A model generated the notes under the pieces. That model saw nothing but the letters and a program-made list of their open reading frames with translations, did no database searches and had not been told where the DNA came from. From Acetobacter malorum (GTDB lineage Bacteria; Pseudomonadota; Alphaproteobacteria; Acetobacterales; Acetobacteraceae), in the NCBI RefSeq assembly GCF_002153605.1, contig NZ_JOPG01000027.1, forward strand, positions 29,416 to 93,415: a DNA stretch of 64,000 nucleotides. The letters run 5' to 3'. Position numbers and translations under genes: made by a program. The first letter of the stretch is position 1. The number at the start of each line of letters is the position of its first letter. Positions 52,998 to 63,018 of this stretch are shown here, piece after piece.

Positions 52998-53978
52998 TTA
53001 CGCGCCACGCCCCTGCTGAATGGCGGAGAGCAACCAGCGGCCCCCGCGGGAAGGCCGGGTGAAGGTCCAGAGTTCCGTGACTGTCACAGGTTCTGTCGAA
53101 CTGCCTTCAATCACCTGCCCGGTGGCATTGGTCGTCAGATCAATCAGGCTGTAGCGCATGGCAACCGTGGCGTAATCCATGCCGCTTTCCTGCCAGGCTT
53201 CCGCCAGATCACCCTGAATGAAGTGCACATCAGACACCACATTGCGGGCACCCTGACTGGCCAGCGTGGCAAGCTGCTGGTTGAAGTAGGAGACCATTTC
53301 CGGCGTGGCCATTTGCTGGAGTGCCGGAACATTCTGCTGGTTCCACGCGGTCTGGATATCCAGCAGGGTCTGCTGGAACGCCTGATAGTCCGCACTGGTA
53401 ATAGCCAGAGAAGAACTCCCGCTGGCCGGGAAGCCTGCGGGCGTGGGAGAGGGACCAGATCCTGGGGCACCCTGATTCAGCGGGAAGCCCGAGTTGCCGC
53501 TGCGGGAGGATCCATTGCCGGTAAAGCGGCGGACCAGCCACATCACGACCATGACAATCAGCCCGATCTGGATCATCAGCCCGATAAAGCTGAACAGACC
53601 ATGGACGCCGCCCATAAAGCCGTGCCCGCTCAGCAGCCCGAACAACCCGGCGCCGAGCATGCCACCGGCAAACCCTGTCAGGAATGGGTGGCGTGATGCC
53701 GTGCCCATGCCCCGGTTAAACGGTGCGCCGTAATTACTCTGGCCGGGGTAGCCGTTGTAACCGGGAGCCGGCGAGCGCGGCGTAATGGAGCGGTCCATAG
53801 GGGCCGCGCCATAGGGCGTGGTGTTAGTGGACGGAGGGGCGCTCCATGTCCGGCTGCCACGGCTGCCCATGGAACTGCCCTGACCGGGGCGGGCATCGGC
53901 ATGCTGCGCCAGCGGGCCACCAAGCATGCTGATGGTCAGAAAAGCGGTTAAAACAGGCGTAAGAAAACGCTTTTTCAC
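52998..53978 (-). CDS. Bacterial Tim44-domain protein
   Basis: A 326-aa protein. The N terminus is a signal peptide or anchor (KKRFLTPVLTAFLTISMLGG) with possible cleavage near residue 30. A Ser/Gly/Pro-rich segment follows (about 30-90), then two hydrophobic segments (about 97-150). The C-terminal Tim44-like domain (about 205-326) shows YQAFQQTLLDIQTAWNQQNV and EMVSYFNQQL, and ends with VTELWTFTRPSRGGRWLLSA. Bacterial Tim44 proteins occur in alphaproteobacteria and may be relatives of the mitochondrial import factor; their role here is not known. It precedes a strong terminator. Confidence 0.78.
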   Translation of the reverse strand: MKKRFLTPVLTAFLTISMLGGPLAQHADARPGQGSSMGSRGSRTWSAPPSTNTTPYGAAPMDRSITPRSPAPGYNGYPGQSNYGAPFNRGMGTASRHPFLTGFAGGMLGAGLFGLLSGHGFMGGVHGLFSFIGLMIQIGLIVMVVMWLVRRFTGNGSSRSGNSGFPLNQGAPGSGPSPTPAGFPASGSSSLAITSADYQAFQQTLLDIQTAWNQQNVPALQQMATPEMVSYFNQQLATLASQGARNVVSDVHFIQGDLAEAWQESGMDYATVAMRYSLIDLTTNATGQVIEGSSTEPVTVTELWTFTRPSRGGRWLLSAIQQGRGA

Positions 53979-54002
53979 GGTGTCTGGTCTCTCCGGACGG
54001 TG

Positions 54003-55343
54003 TTAGGCCCCGGCAAGGCTCAGGGCATCTACCCTTAATGTGGGGGCGTCACTGCCAAAACGGAACTGCAAATCGTCCGCTAATGTCATGGACGCGAAAA
54101 TTTCCAGCAGGTTGCCTGCCAGCGTGAATTCTTCTGCGGCCTCGGCAATCTGACCATCACGGATCATAAAGCCCGATGCGCCACGGCTGTAATCGCCCGT
54201 CAGGCCATTAATGGAAGAACCCATCATCTCCGTGATGAATACGCCTTCCTTGATATCTGCCATCAGAGCCGCGGGAGACACGCTGCCGGGCTGGAAGGCC
54301 AGATTGCTCGGGGAGGGCGCGGGCTGGCTGGAAGCGCCGCGTGCCGCCCGGCCATTGCTGGTCAGGCCAAGGTGGCGGGCGCTGCGTGTATCCAGAATCC
54401 AGCTTTGCAAAACGCCGTTTTCAACCAGCGTCAGCGGCTTGCCCTGCACAGCTTCACCATCAAACGGGCGGGAGCGCAGGCCGCGCAGGCGCGTCGGGTC
54501 ATCCGTGATGGTGATCTCTTTGGCAAAAATCTGCTGGCCGAGCTTGTCCTTCAGGAAAGACGTGCCGCGCGCAATAGAAGAGCCGCTGATGGCACCCACC
54601 AGATGCCCCAGAAAGCTGTTCGCCACGCGGGGGTGGAACACAACCGGATATTTGCCGGTGCGCGGACGAGTTGGGTTCAGGCGCGCTACAGCATTGCGGC
54701 CCGCGCTCCGGCCCAGCGTTGCGGCGTCATCCAGATCAGCCAGATGGACGGTGCCGTGATAGTCATAATCGCGCTGCATACCATCACCCTTGCCAGCCAG
54801 AACGCAGACAGAGGTAGAGTGGCGGGTGCGGGCGTACGTGCCGGCAAAATCCTGCGAGGTGACGAGGATAACCTCCGTGCGGCCAAAAGAGGCACTGCTG
54901 CCTGCACTGTTGGTCACACCCTCAATGGCCAGAGCGGCTTCTTCGCCCTCACGGGCGCGGGCCAGAAGAGCATTGGCGTCTGGTTCCGCAGTATCGGTCA
55001 GGTCCAGCGTATTCTGGGTAACCATGCCGGTGAGTGCCTGCGGGGCCAGACCGGCATATTTATCATCCGGCAGCATGCGGGCCATGGCCAGCGCCTGCTC
55101 AATCAGCCCGTCAAAGCGGGCCGGGTCCAGTGTGGTGGTGGAGACAATGGCGGTTTTCTGGCCTGCAAATACACGCAGGCCCAGGTCTGTGGTTTCCGAG
55201 CGTTCCAGCTCTTCCGTCACACCGTTACGAACCCCCGCGCCCAGTGCGGTGCTGGAGACAAAAACCGCATCAGCGGCATCCGCTCCGGCGTTGCGCGCGC
55301 GGCGGACAAGATCAGAGATCTTTTCGAGGGTTTGTTCGCTCAT
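54003..55343 (-). CDS. pmbA: TldE/PmbA-family metalloprotease component
   Basis: A 446-aa member of the TldD/PmbA family. In E. coli TldD and TldE (PmbA) form a metalloprotease complex that processes microcin B17 and CcdA. The protein fits the PmbA half: RNAGADAADAVFVSSTALGA at the N terminus, and the C-terminal GASGFMIRDGQIAEAAEEFT. The HExxxH metal motif typical of TldD is not seen, as expected for PmbA. The start overlaps the stop of the M16 peptidase gene by four bases. A TldD partner is not in the window. Confidence 0.88.
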   Translation of the reverse strand: MSEQTLEKISDLVRRARNAGADAADAVFVSSTALGAGVRNGVTEELERSETTDLGLRVFAGQKTAIVSTTTLDPARFDGLIEQALAMARMLPDDKYAGLAPQALTGMVTQNTLDLTDTAEPDANALLARAREGEEAALAIEGVTNSAGSSASFGRTEVILVTSQDFAGTYARTRHSTSVCVLAGKGDGMQRDYDYHGTVHLADLDDAATLGRSAGRNAVARLNPTRPRTGKYPVVFHPRVANSFLGHLVGAISGSSIARGTSFLKDKLGQQIFAKEITITDDPTRLRGLRSRPFDGEAVQGKPLTLVENGVLQSWILDTRSARHLGLTSNGRAARGASSQPAPSPSNLAFQPGSVSPAALMADIKEGVFITEMMGSSINGLTGDYSRGASGFMIRDGQIAEAAEEFTLAGNLLEIFASMTLADDLQFRFGSDAPTLRVDALSLAGA

Positions 55344-56605
55344 GCCGCGAGGTTCTCCGTAATCGTGTCCAGAGGCAGGACGTGTTTAACTGGCCCCAGT
55401 GCTGCCAGAGTGGGCTTCTGGGTGAAAATGCGGGACGCAACACGGCGGATATCATCCGTCGTGACGGCTTCCACGCGGGCCACTGTTTCTGCCACCGGGA
55501 TCAGGCGACCAAACAGCTGGAGCTGGCGGGCAATCTGCTCGCAGCGGCTGCCGGTGCTTTCCAGAGACATCAGCAGGGAGGCCTTGAGCTGCGCACAGGC
55601 GCGGGCCAGCTCATCTTTCCCGACGCTTTTCTGAACCTTTTTCAGTTCTTCCAGTGTCACGGGCACCAGTTCCGCACATTCTTTCTCACCCGTGCCGGCA
55701 TAAATGCCGAACACACCGCCATCGAGGAACGGCGCATTGAAAGAATAGACGGAATAGACCAGACCGCGCTTTTCCCGAATTTCCTGGAACAGGCGGGAGG
55801 ACATGCCTCCGCCCAGCAGCAGGGACAGCATGAGAGCCGCATAGTAATCCGGGTCATTATACCCCACGGAGGGGAAGCCCAGAACCACATGGGCCTGATC
55901 CAGATCCTTCTCCTGCCGGAATTCCCCACCGCCATAAATGGAGGGGGTGCCGGGGATGAGCGGTGTCGTGCCGAGGTCGGCAAAGTGCCGTTCAACCTGT
56001 CGCACAACATCTTCATGGTGCAGGTTGCCCGCAGCCGCCACAACCATGTTGCTGGTGGTGTAATGCGCGCTCATGTAGCGCATCAGCGTCTCACGGCTCA
56101 TGGTGCGGATCAGATCTTCCGTGCCGAGCGTGGGGCGGCCCATGGGCTGGTTCGGGTAAGCTGTCGCCTGAAAATGGTCGAACACCACATCATCCGGCGT
56201 ATCATTGGCCTGACCGATTTCCTGCAGGATCACGCCGCGTTCGCGTTCGATTTCCGTCGGGTCAAACGTGGAGTGGGTGAGGATATCGCCAATGATATCA
56301 ATCCCCAGATCCAGATTTTCTTTTAGCAGCTTGACGTAATAAGCCGTCTGTTCCCGCGCGGTGTAGGCGTTGATATGGCCGCCCACATTTTCAATTTCCT
56401 CGGCAATCTGCAGAGCAGAACGGCGCTCTGTGCCTTTGAAGGCCATGTGCTCAAGGAAGTGAGAAACACCGTTTTCTTCTGCGGTTTCATCCCGTGTACC
56501 GGTGGAGACATAGGCTCCGAAGGAAACGGTTTCGACGCGCTCCATACGTTCTGTCACAACAATCAGGCCCGAGGGCAGACGGGTCAGCTGGATCGGATCG
56601 GTCAT
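55340..56605 (-). CDS. M16-family zinc peptidase (processing-peptidase type)
   Basis: A 421-aa peptidase related to the mitochondrial processing peptidase beta subunit. The inverted zinc motif is H49-F-L-E52-H53, with the third ligand Glu likely in the TEIERERGVILQEI region (about residues 120-133). Family features AFKGTERRSALQIAEEIE and GGHINAYTAREQTAYYVKLL follow. It lies between thrC and pmbA on one strand, an order (thrC-M16) common in alphaproteobacteria. Substrates are unknown; no signal peptide is seen, so it is probably cytoplasmic. Confidence 0.92.
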   Translation of the reverse strand: MTDPIQLTRLPSGLIVVTERMERVETVSFGAYVSTGTRDETAEENGVSHFLEHMAFKGTERRSALQIAEEIENVGGHINAYTAREQTAYYVKLLKENLDLGIDIIGDILTHSTFDPTEIERERGVILQEIGQANDTPDDVVFDHFQATAYPNQPMGRPTLGTEDLIRTMSRETLMRYMSAHYTTSNMVVAAAGNLHHEDVVRQVERHFADLGTTPLIPGTPSIYGGGEFRQEKDLDQAHVVLGFPSVGYNDPDYYAALMLSLLLGGGMSSRLFQEIREKRGLVYSVYSFNAPFLDGGVFGIYAGTGEKECAELVPVTLEELKKVQKSVGKDELARACAQLKASLLMSLESTGSRCEQIARQLQLFGRLIPVAETVARVEAVTTDDIRRVASRIFTQKPTLAALGPVKHVLPLDTITENLAA

Positions 56606-56664
56606 TCTTGTCCTGAAAAGAAAGGCCGCAAGCGCGGCCTGAAGAGAAGGAAAATTGAAACGTC

Positions 56665-58062
56665 TCAGGCGTTGGAAAGTACCGCCGCACGCACGGCATC
56701 TTTCACGGCGTCAGCCGTGGCCGGAACGGTGCGGTAGCGCTCTTCACGCGAATAGAGGTCTGCCAGATGCACGGGCAGGGCCGGGCGAATGCCGGTGGCG
56801 GCCACCATAGCATCCGGGAATTTGGCTGGGTGAGCCGTCGCCATGGCGACCATAGGCACACCGGCTTCCCGGAAGCGGCGGCCTGCGGCAATGCCGATGG
56901 CGCTGTGCGGGTCAGCCAGATAACCGGAACGGTCATGCAGGCCTTTGATTTCCGCTTCGGTCGCCGCATCGTCCAGCGCCAGACCGGAGAAGAGGCTGCG
57001 GGCCGTCTCCCATGCTTCCGCCGGAACATCCATGTGCCCGGTTGCGCGGAAATTCGTCATGATGCGCGCACAGGCTTCGGCATCACGCCCAAGCAGTTCA
57101 AACAGCAGACGCTCGAAATTGGAGGAGACCTGAATATCCATGGACGGAGAAAGGCTGGGCATGACGGACTTCATCGTCATGTCATTCGCGTTCAGGAAGC
57201 GGGTCAGAATGTCATTGCGGTTGGAGCCGACGCACAGATGGCGGATGGGCAGGCCCATTTTACGCGCAGCCCAAGCCGCCAGAATATTGCCGAAGTTACC
57301 GGTGGGCACCGCGAAGGAGACTTCCTGTTCCGGCGCGCCAAAGTTCAGTGCGGCATAGACATAGTAAGGAATCTGCGCCGCAATGCGGGCCCAGTTGATG
57401 GAATTGACGGCGGAGAGATGCATCTCTTTCCGGAACGGCATATCCGCAAACAGGGATTTGACGAGATCCTGACAGTCGTCAAACGTGCCCTCAATGGCCA
57501 GATTGGTCACGTTGGGTTCCAGCACCGTCGTCATCTGGCGGCGCTGCACTTCAGACGTGCGGTCCTTGGGATGCAGAATGACAACGGAGAGGCGGTCCCG
57601 CCCGCGGCAGGCCTCAATGGCGGCAGACCCAGTGTCGCCAGAGGTTGCGCCTACAATGGTCACATGGCTGTTGCGCTCGGTCAGCACATGTTCAAACAGC
57701 TGGCCAAGCAGCTGCATGGCCATATCCTTGAAGGCCAGCGTCGGGCCGTGGAACAGTTCCTGCACAAACAGGCCGTCTTCCACCTGCGTCAGCGGAACAA
57801 TGGCCGGGTGGTCAAAGCCGGCATAGGCTTTCTCGCACAGGCTGCGCAGCGTGCCGGGGTCAATATCCTCCCCGACAAACGGCCGCATAATCCGGGCAGC
57901 AAGCTCCGGATACGGCAGACCCCGCATGGCTTGCCACTCGGAGAGTGAAAAGCTGGGCCATGTTTCCGGCAGATACAGGCCGCCATCTTCGGCAAGGCCA
58001 GTCAGCAGGACATCAGAGAACGAGAGAGCGGGAGCCTTCCCCCGGGTCGAGATATAGCGCAT
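56665..58062 (-). CDS. thrC: Threonine synthase
   Basis: A PLP enzyme that makes threonine from O-phosphohomoserine. The 465-aa protein begins MRYISTRGKAPALSFSDVLL, and the PLP lysine is K112 in HGPTLAFKDMAMQ. Further motifs are VGATSGDTGSAAIEACRG and SINWARIAAQIPYYVYAA. It is the first gene of a thrC-M16-pmbA run. Its length and N-terminal layout fit the longer bacterial/yeast-type class. Confidence 0.95.
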   Translation of the reverse strand: MRYISTRGKAPALSFSDVLLTGLAEDGGLYLPETWPSFSLSEWQAMRGLPYPELAARIMRPFVGEDIDPGTLRSLCEKAYAGFDHPAIVPLTQVEDGLFVQELFHGPTLAFKDMAMQLLGQLFEHVLTERNSHVTIVGATSGDTGSAAIEACRGRDRLSVVILHPKDRTSEVQRRQMTTVLEPNVTNLAIEGTFDDCQDLVKSLFADMPFRKEMHLSAVNSINWARIAAQIPYYVYAALNFGAPEQEVSFAVPTGNFGNILAAWAARKMGLPIRHLCVGSNRNDILTRFLNANDMTMKSVMPSLSPSMDIQVSSNFERLLFELLGRDAEACARIMTNFRATGHMDVPAEAWETARSLFSGLALDDAATEAEIKGLHDRSGYLADPHSAIGIAAGRRFREAGVPMVAMATAHPAKFPDAMVAATGIRPALPVHLADLYSREERYRTVPATADAVKDAVRAAVLSNA

Positions 58063-58120
58063 GGCCAGACTTATACCCTGAATGCGAGACGGCGCGAAGT
58101 AGCCTTCTGCATCCGTATGC

Positions 58121-59317
58121 TTAGGTTGGAGGCGGGGTGGTAGGCAGTGTGAGCTGATAGACCGTAACAGGCCATGTCACAGTCGCTTTACCGTTTTGAA
58201 ATGCGGCGGCGTGGTCAAGCTGCATGGCGGGCACAAACAGGTGTCCGTGCGCATCCAGACCGGGTGTGCCGGGAAAGTTCAGGCGCGGGTCCGTAATCAG
58301 CCGGCGCGGAATGCGCCCCGTGCTGTAGCTGAGGATGCTGTTGGTACTGACATCCGACCAGTAGAGCGTGCCATCCGGCCCGATGGTCATACCACCCAGC
58401 GAGGGCGTTTTGTACCATTGGGTAACAATTTCTTCCATAGCTGCCGGAGTAATGTCCGGGTCGGAAAAGGTGCTGGTTTCCACGCGGGAGAGGTAGTTGC
58501 CGGGAGCCTGCATGACAATCCAGCGGCCATCCGGACTGACGGCGATCATGCTGGAATCAATGGCCGCGGCCCGACCGTCCCCCCAGTTGAGCGTGCCACC
58601 CGGAATCTGAATAGGGCGCGTGGCCGTCAGAGACGGATGACGATCCAGAAAGCGACGGGTGGAAGCAGAGGGAATATCCACCACCAGCACCCCGGCCACG
58701 CCGGAATCCGTCACATAGGCCGTGTTTTCATGCACAGCCACGCCTGAGAGAATGCTGTCCGGGTGGAGAGCCGTTTTCTCGATTGCGATGGTGCCCAGCA
58801 CGGTATTGTTCCGGGTGTCGATATGGATCAGCTTAGGCTGGGCAACGGCCGGGGCCTTGCGATTGGGCACGCCACTATCCAGCACCCAGAGCGTACCATC
58901 CGGCAGAAGTGTCACGCCCGCGGCAGCGACAATCCGTTTTGCGGCATCACCTTCTGCGGCGTTCCAGTCTGCATCAGGGTAAGGGGCAAAGCTGCCATCC
59001 GTATTGCGGACGGAAAGCTGCGGGCCGGGGTTGCCGATCCATGTCGGGGCTTCAAACAGCATCCGGCCATCGGGCAGTGGTACCACCGCATCCCAGATCT
59101 GTTTGTCAGACTGCGTAAAGGGTGTGAGGGCCGAGGCCGAAAGTTCCGGCACTTTGGGCATATGCACCGCCCATGCGGCGGGTGTGGGCAGGGCAGCGGC
59201 AAGGCTTGCTGTCAGAGTTGTCAAAGCGAGGGCGCGGCGAAACCCCGTAAAAGGCCGGGTGCGTCTGATCATCATGAAATTTCTGGCAGCCTTGCTGTGC
59301 GTGTGCGGCGAAAACAT
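58121..59317 (-). CDS. Secreted MRJP/yellow-family beta-propeller protein
   Basis: A protein of the major royal jelly / yellow family, 398 aa from the ATG at 59317 (preceded by GGGGAGA). A signal peptide with hydrophobic stretch ALALTTLTASLAAALPTPAA is clear, so the protein is exported. The propeller repeats include PDGTLWVLDSG, AYVTDSGVAGVLVVDI, VSPDGRWIVM, and TIGPDGTLYWSDVSTNSIL. Bacterial members are often annotated as dopachrome-converting or lactonase-like, but no function is proved. ATGs at 59275 and 59272 would give a shorter n-region. Alone between thrC and the M32 peptidase gene. Confidence 0.78.
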   Translation of the reverse strand: MFSPHTHSKAARNFMMIRRTRPFTGFRRALALTTLTASLAAALPTPAAWAVHMPKVPELSASALTPFTQSDKQIWDAVVPLPDGRMLFEAPTWIGNPGPQLSVRNTDGSFAPYPDADWNAAEGDAAKRIVAAAGVTLLPDGTLWVLDSGVPNRKAPAVAQPKLIHIDTRNNTVLGTIAIEKTALHPDSILSGVAVHENTAYVTDSGVAGVLVVDIPSASTRRFLDRHPSLTATRPIQIPGGTLNWGDGRAAAIDSSMIAVSPDGRWIVMQAPGNYLSRVETSTFSDPDITPAAMEEIVTQWYKTPSLGGMTIGPDGTLYWSDVSTNSILSYSTGRIPRRLITDPRLNFPGTPGLDAHGHLFVPAMQLDHAAAFQNGKATVTWPVTVYQLTLPTTPPPT

Positions 59318-59410
59318 GAGGGCAGTCTCCCCCGTTTTGACGGACATCGACAACCGCATTCTTCGCATAGCCCGCCAGAACCCTGCGAAGAGGCGGTTAT
59401 ATCAAACGTT

Positions 59411-60916
59411 TTAAGCGTCCGGAGCGCGGTCCAGATAGCGGCGGCGGATATGCGCCTGCCAGGCATCGGCTCCCAGCGGTGCGCCGGTGGCATCCTTGAT
59501 GATGTCAGGCATGGAGGCGCTGCTGGCGCGGTTGTGGATGTTGGTACGCAGCCAGTGCAGGAGCGGGGCAAAATTCCCCTGCGCCAGAGCCGGGGCAATC
59601 TGGCTGTCCTGCTGGAAGGCGGCGGTGCGAATCTGCGCCGCTGCCAGCGCACCCATGGCGTAACATGGGAAATAGCCAAACAGTCCTTCCGGCCAGTGGA
59701 TGTCCTGCAGGCAGCCCCGGCGGTCATCCGGGACAGTCAGACCGAGCAGGGCGTGGAGTCGGTCATTGAATGCGGCGGGCAGGTCTTTCACGGCGAGATC
59801 CCCGTTGATCATTGCCGTTTCCAGCTCATACCGGACGAGGATGTGCGCAGGATACGTCACCTCATCCGCATCCACGCGGATAAAGCCCGGGGCCACATGC
59901 GTCACCAGACGATGGAGATTGTCCGCCTGCCATCCGGGTGTGCCCTCCGCAATGTTGAATTCCGTGCGGAGCAGCGGCGTGACCCATTCCACAAAGGCGC
60001 GGGAGCGACAGACCTGCATTTCCATGGTCAGAGACTGGCTTTCATGCAGCGTCATGCCGCCAGCCTGCCCGACGGGCTGAGACAGCCAGTCTGCGGGGAG
60101 CCCCATGTCATACAGCGCGTGCCCGGTTTCATGCAGCACGCCCATCATGGCGGGGAGGAAGTCTGCTTCTTCATAGCGTGTGGTCAGACGCACATCATGC
60201 GTGGCTCCTCCGCAGAAGGGGTGGAGGCTGACGTCCAGCCGACCACGCGTCATGTCAAAGCCCAGCTGCTGCATCAGCTTACGGCCCAGCGCTTCCTGCT
60301 GCGGCACCAGAAACGGACCGGGCAGCGGGGTAGGGGCAGGCAGGCTGTTCTGCTTTTCCAGCACGGCGGCAATCAGGCCGGGCAGTTCAGTGCTCAGGCG
60401 GCTGAAAATCGGGTCGATATCTGTTTTGCGCGTGCCGGGGTCAAACGAGTCCAGCAGAGCGTCATACGGGGAAAGCCCCAGTGCTTCGCCTTTGGCTTTG
60501 GCAATCTGCTGCGTGAGGTTCAGCACTTCCTGCTGGTAGGGGAGGAAGGTTTTAAAGTCGCTGTTCTGGCGAGCCTCACGCCATACCATCTCACTGCGGG
60601 CGGTGGCCTGTGCGCTGGCTTCCACCAGATCCCCCGGCAGGGCGGTGGCGTGTGTGTGCAGGCGGCGCATTTCCGCAAGGTTGGCACGCCGCCAGAGATC
60701 ATCCCCCGCGTCTGCCGTTGCCAGCAGCTCTCCCATTTCAGGGGCTGTCAGAATTTCGTGCCGTAGCCCTTCCAGCATGGCCAGATTTTCCGCCCGGCGC
60801 TCTGCCGCGCCGTGGGGCATGATCACTTCCTTGTCCCAGCACAGAATGCCGATGGCATCATTGAGGGAGGACAGACGGGCAAAATGGCGCTCGAGGCTCT
60901 GGTAGGCTTTATTCAT
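59411..60916 (-). CDS. M32-family metallocarboxypeptidase (Taq type)
   Basis: Removes C-terminal residues from peptides in the cytoplasm. The 501-aa protein has the zinc motif HETGH in GVLHETGHALYDMGLP, with the family segments HPFCGGATHDVRLTTRY before it and GMTLHESQSLTMEMQVCRSR after it. The N-terminal LCWDKEVIMPHGAAERRAEN is typical of carboxypeptidase Taq. The ATG at 60916 matches family starts; the frame extends upstream without similarity. Divergent from the TPR-glycosyltransferase gene. Confidence 0.93.
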   Translation of the reverse strand: MNKAYQSLERHFARLSSLNDAIGILCWDKEVIMPHGAAERRAENLAMLEGLRHEILTAPEMGELLATADAGDDLWRRANLAEMRRLHTHATALPGDLVEASAQATARSEMVWREARQNSDFKTFLPYQQEVLNLTQQIAKAKGEALGLSPYDALLDSFDPGTRKTDIDPIFSRLSTELPGLIAAVLEKQNSLPAPTPLPGPFLVPQQEALGRKLMQQLGFDMTRGRLDVSLHPFCGGATHDVRLTTRYEEADFLPAMMGVLHETGHALYDMGLPADWLSQPVGQAGGMTLHESQSLTMEMQVCRSRAFVEWVTPLLRTEFNIAEGTPGWQADNLHRLVTHVAPGFIRVDADEVTYPAHILVRYELETAMINGDLAVKDLPAAFNDRLHALLGLTVPDDRRGCLQDIHWPEGLFGYFPCYAMGALAAAQIRTAAFQQDSQIAPALAQGNFAPLLHWLRTNIHNRASSASMPDIIKDATGAPLGADAWQAHIRRRYLDRAPDA

Positions 60917-61025
60917 CAGCTGAGATCTGATCCTGTAGGGTGGCAATGCTGGCCTGTAGGGTAGAGCATCCCTTCGCGGGACGGAACTCTCTGCGAAGAC
61001 GACTTGAAAGAACGAAGGAAAGCAC

Positions 61026-62972
61026 ATGCCCCATAGAAACGGGATGGCGACACAGGAGCCATCGGTTGAGCAGGCGCTGGCTCTTCTTTCTGTCGGGGAT
61101 GCAGAGCGAGCCGCGACCATATTGCGCACGCTCCTGCGTGAGGATGCGTCAGACGCCGAGGCCTGGCATGCCATGGCCTGCGTGGCTCGCGCCGGGGGCG
61201 ATGCGCAGTCCGCTATTGCTCTGGCCGGGCGGGCGATTGGCCTGCGGCCTGAAGGCCATTTCCACATCACACTGGCTTACGCATTGCTTGAGCAAGGGCA
61301 TGCAGAGCCTGCACGTGCGGCGGCCAATGTCGCGGTGATGACAACGCCGCGTGACCCTCGGGCGCATGAGGCCATGGCTGCCATTCTGGAAGCGGAGAGC
61401 CGTGTACAGGAGGCTGAAGTGGCGTTGCGCACCGCGTTGCGCTTGCGGCCTCTGGACTGCGAAAAACACCTCAGTCTCGCGGCTTTTCTCGCACGCCATA
61501 GGCGCGTTGATGAGGCTCTGCAGACGTCAGAAAAAGCACTGCGTCTGGCGCCTGAGAACGTGTTTGCGCACAACCAGCACGCCCTGTTGCTGGAACGTGC
61601 TGGCCGGATGCGGGAGGCTGAGCCGTTCTTTGCTGTGGTGGCTACCGCTTTCCCGGAGGATGCGGCGGCCCTCGCTAACTATGGCGCTGCTCTGTTTGCC
61701 AAAGGCGATTTTGAACAGGCCCGAAGCGTGTTGCAGGACTCGGCGCGTCGTGCGCCGGACGCACCGGAAACACGCACCAATCTGGGGCTGGTGCAGATGG
61801 CGCTGGGCGCTCTGGATGAGGCCGAGCGGGAACTGGGTGCAGCCCTTGCCCTCCGCAAACAGGATGCCCGGCTGGCAGTGAATTACGGCACCGTGCTGGC
61901 AGACCTTGGACGGCGGCAGGAAGCAGAAGCGCTTTTTCGGCAAATACAGATGTGGGAGGCTTCAGAGCAGGATCGGGCGCGGGCCCGGTTCAATCTGGGC
62001 ACAGTCCTGCTGGCGGAAGGCCGCTTTCATGAAGGCTGGCAGGCGTTTGAGGCCCGGCAGAGTTTGCTGCCTGCGCGCCACACAGAAGAGTTGCGGCAAT
62101 GGGATGGAGCAGACACGGGTGGTACCCCGGTTCTGCTTTATGGCGAACAGGGGCTGGGCGATACGCTCCAGTTCCTGCGGTATGTCGAACCAGCTCTGGA
62201 GCGTGCGCCGATCCTTCTGGCCGTGCCGGAGGGACTACATGCTCTCGTGGCGCAGATGGAGAGTGTCCGTGCCGGGCGTGTAACGCTTCTGGAAAAAGGG
62301 CAGACGGCCCGGTCTGCCGGGGCAACGGCCTGTTGTTCTCTGCTCAGTCTGCCGGCCCGGCTCGGGCTGGATGCGCCGTATCCGTGGATGCAGGTATTTA
62401 AGGAATCGGACGCAGGAAGCGGCCTTTCCGGCTGTGAAGTCAGCGTCTCTCTGGGTGATCCGGGCGAAGGTAATGCGCCTCAGTCAGCCGTTTCGTCACT
62501 CAAGGTCGGTCTCTGCTGGGCGGGGAACCCGAGTTATCGGTTTGATCGTCGGCGCTCCATGGCGCCCGCCTGCCTTGCGCCGCTGGCGGATGTGCCGGGC
62601 GTGGTGTTTCAGTCTCTTCAGCGCGACCATACGGGGGAAGGGCTGCCCTTTTCTGTAGTGCCGTTACCGGATGGGGACATGCTCAGCACCGCCCGTTTGG
62701 TCGCCGGGCTGGATGTGGTGATTACGGTCGATACCGTCATTGCGCATCTGGCCGGTCTGCTTGGGAAACCTGTCTGGTTGCTCAACCGCTTTGGAGGAGA
62801 TTGGCGCTGGGCGGAAGGCTCAACCCGCGTGCGGCCAGACGGGCAGGCAGAGAACCTGTGGTATCCGAGTCTCCGTCTGTTTTCTCAGTCTGCCCCGGGT
62901 GAGGGCAATACCCCGTGGGAAGAACCTGTGAGGGCTGTGGCTGAGGCTTTGCACAAACTTGTTAAGATGTAA
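61026..62972 (+). CDS. TPR protein with C-terminal GT9-like glycosyltransferase domain
   Basis: A 648-aa protein. Residues about 10-350 form roughly nine tetratricopeptide repeats, for example PENVFAHNQHALLLERAGRM and PETRTNLGLVQMALGALDEA. The C-terminal third resembles GT9/heptosyltransferase-type folds: LLYGEQGLGDTLQFLRYVEP near 370, LKVGLCWAGNPSYRFDRRRS near 500, and VITVDTVIAHLAGLLGKPVW near 575. Such proteins are widespread in Acetobacteraceae and are thought to act on cell-surface glycans or proteins, but the substrate is not known. An AAGGAAAG site precedes the ATG. Confidence 0.8.
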   Translation: MPHRNGMATQEPSVEQALALLSVGDAERAATILRTLLREDASDAEAWHAMACVARAGGDAQSAIALAGRAIGLRPEGHFHITLAYALLEQGHAEPARAAANVAVMTTPRDPRAHEAMAAILEAESRVQEAEVALRTALRLRPLDCEKHLSLAAFLARHRRVDEALQTSEKALRLAPENVFAHNQHALLLERAGRMREAEPFFAVVATAFPEDAAALANYGAALFAKGDFEQARSVLQDSARRAPDAPETRTNLGLVQMALGALDEAERELGAALALRKQDARLAVNYGTVLADLGRRQEAEALFRQIQMWEASEQDRARARFNLGTVLLAEGRFHEGWQAFEARQSLLPARHTEELRQWDGADTGGTPVLLYGEQGLGDTLQFLRYVEPALERAPILLAVPEGLHALVAQMESVRAGRVTLLEKGQTARSAGATACCSLLSLPARLGLDAPYPWMQVFKESDAGSGLSGCEVSVSLGDPGEGNAPQSAVSSLKVGLCWAGNPSYRFDRRRSMAPACLAPLADVPGVVFQSLQRDHTGEGLPFSVVPLPDGDMLSTARLVAGLDVVITVDTVIAHLAGLLGKPVWLLNRFGGDWRWAEGSTRVRPDGQAENLWYPSLRLFSQSAPGEGNTPWEEPVRAVAEALHKLVKM

Positions 62973-63018
62973 CCGCAACGCCTGTTGCCCAGCCGGGTGA
63001 CGCCCGTATGATAAGGAA

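Noticed and set aside
58763..60766. A very long plus-strand open frame (over 660 codons)
   Set aside because: It is antisense to the MRJP-family and M32 peptidase genes, both of which match known families; the product is His/Gln/Arg-rich with no recognisable domain, as expected from the complement of GC-rich coding DNA.
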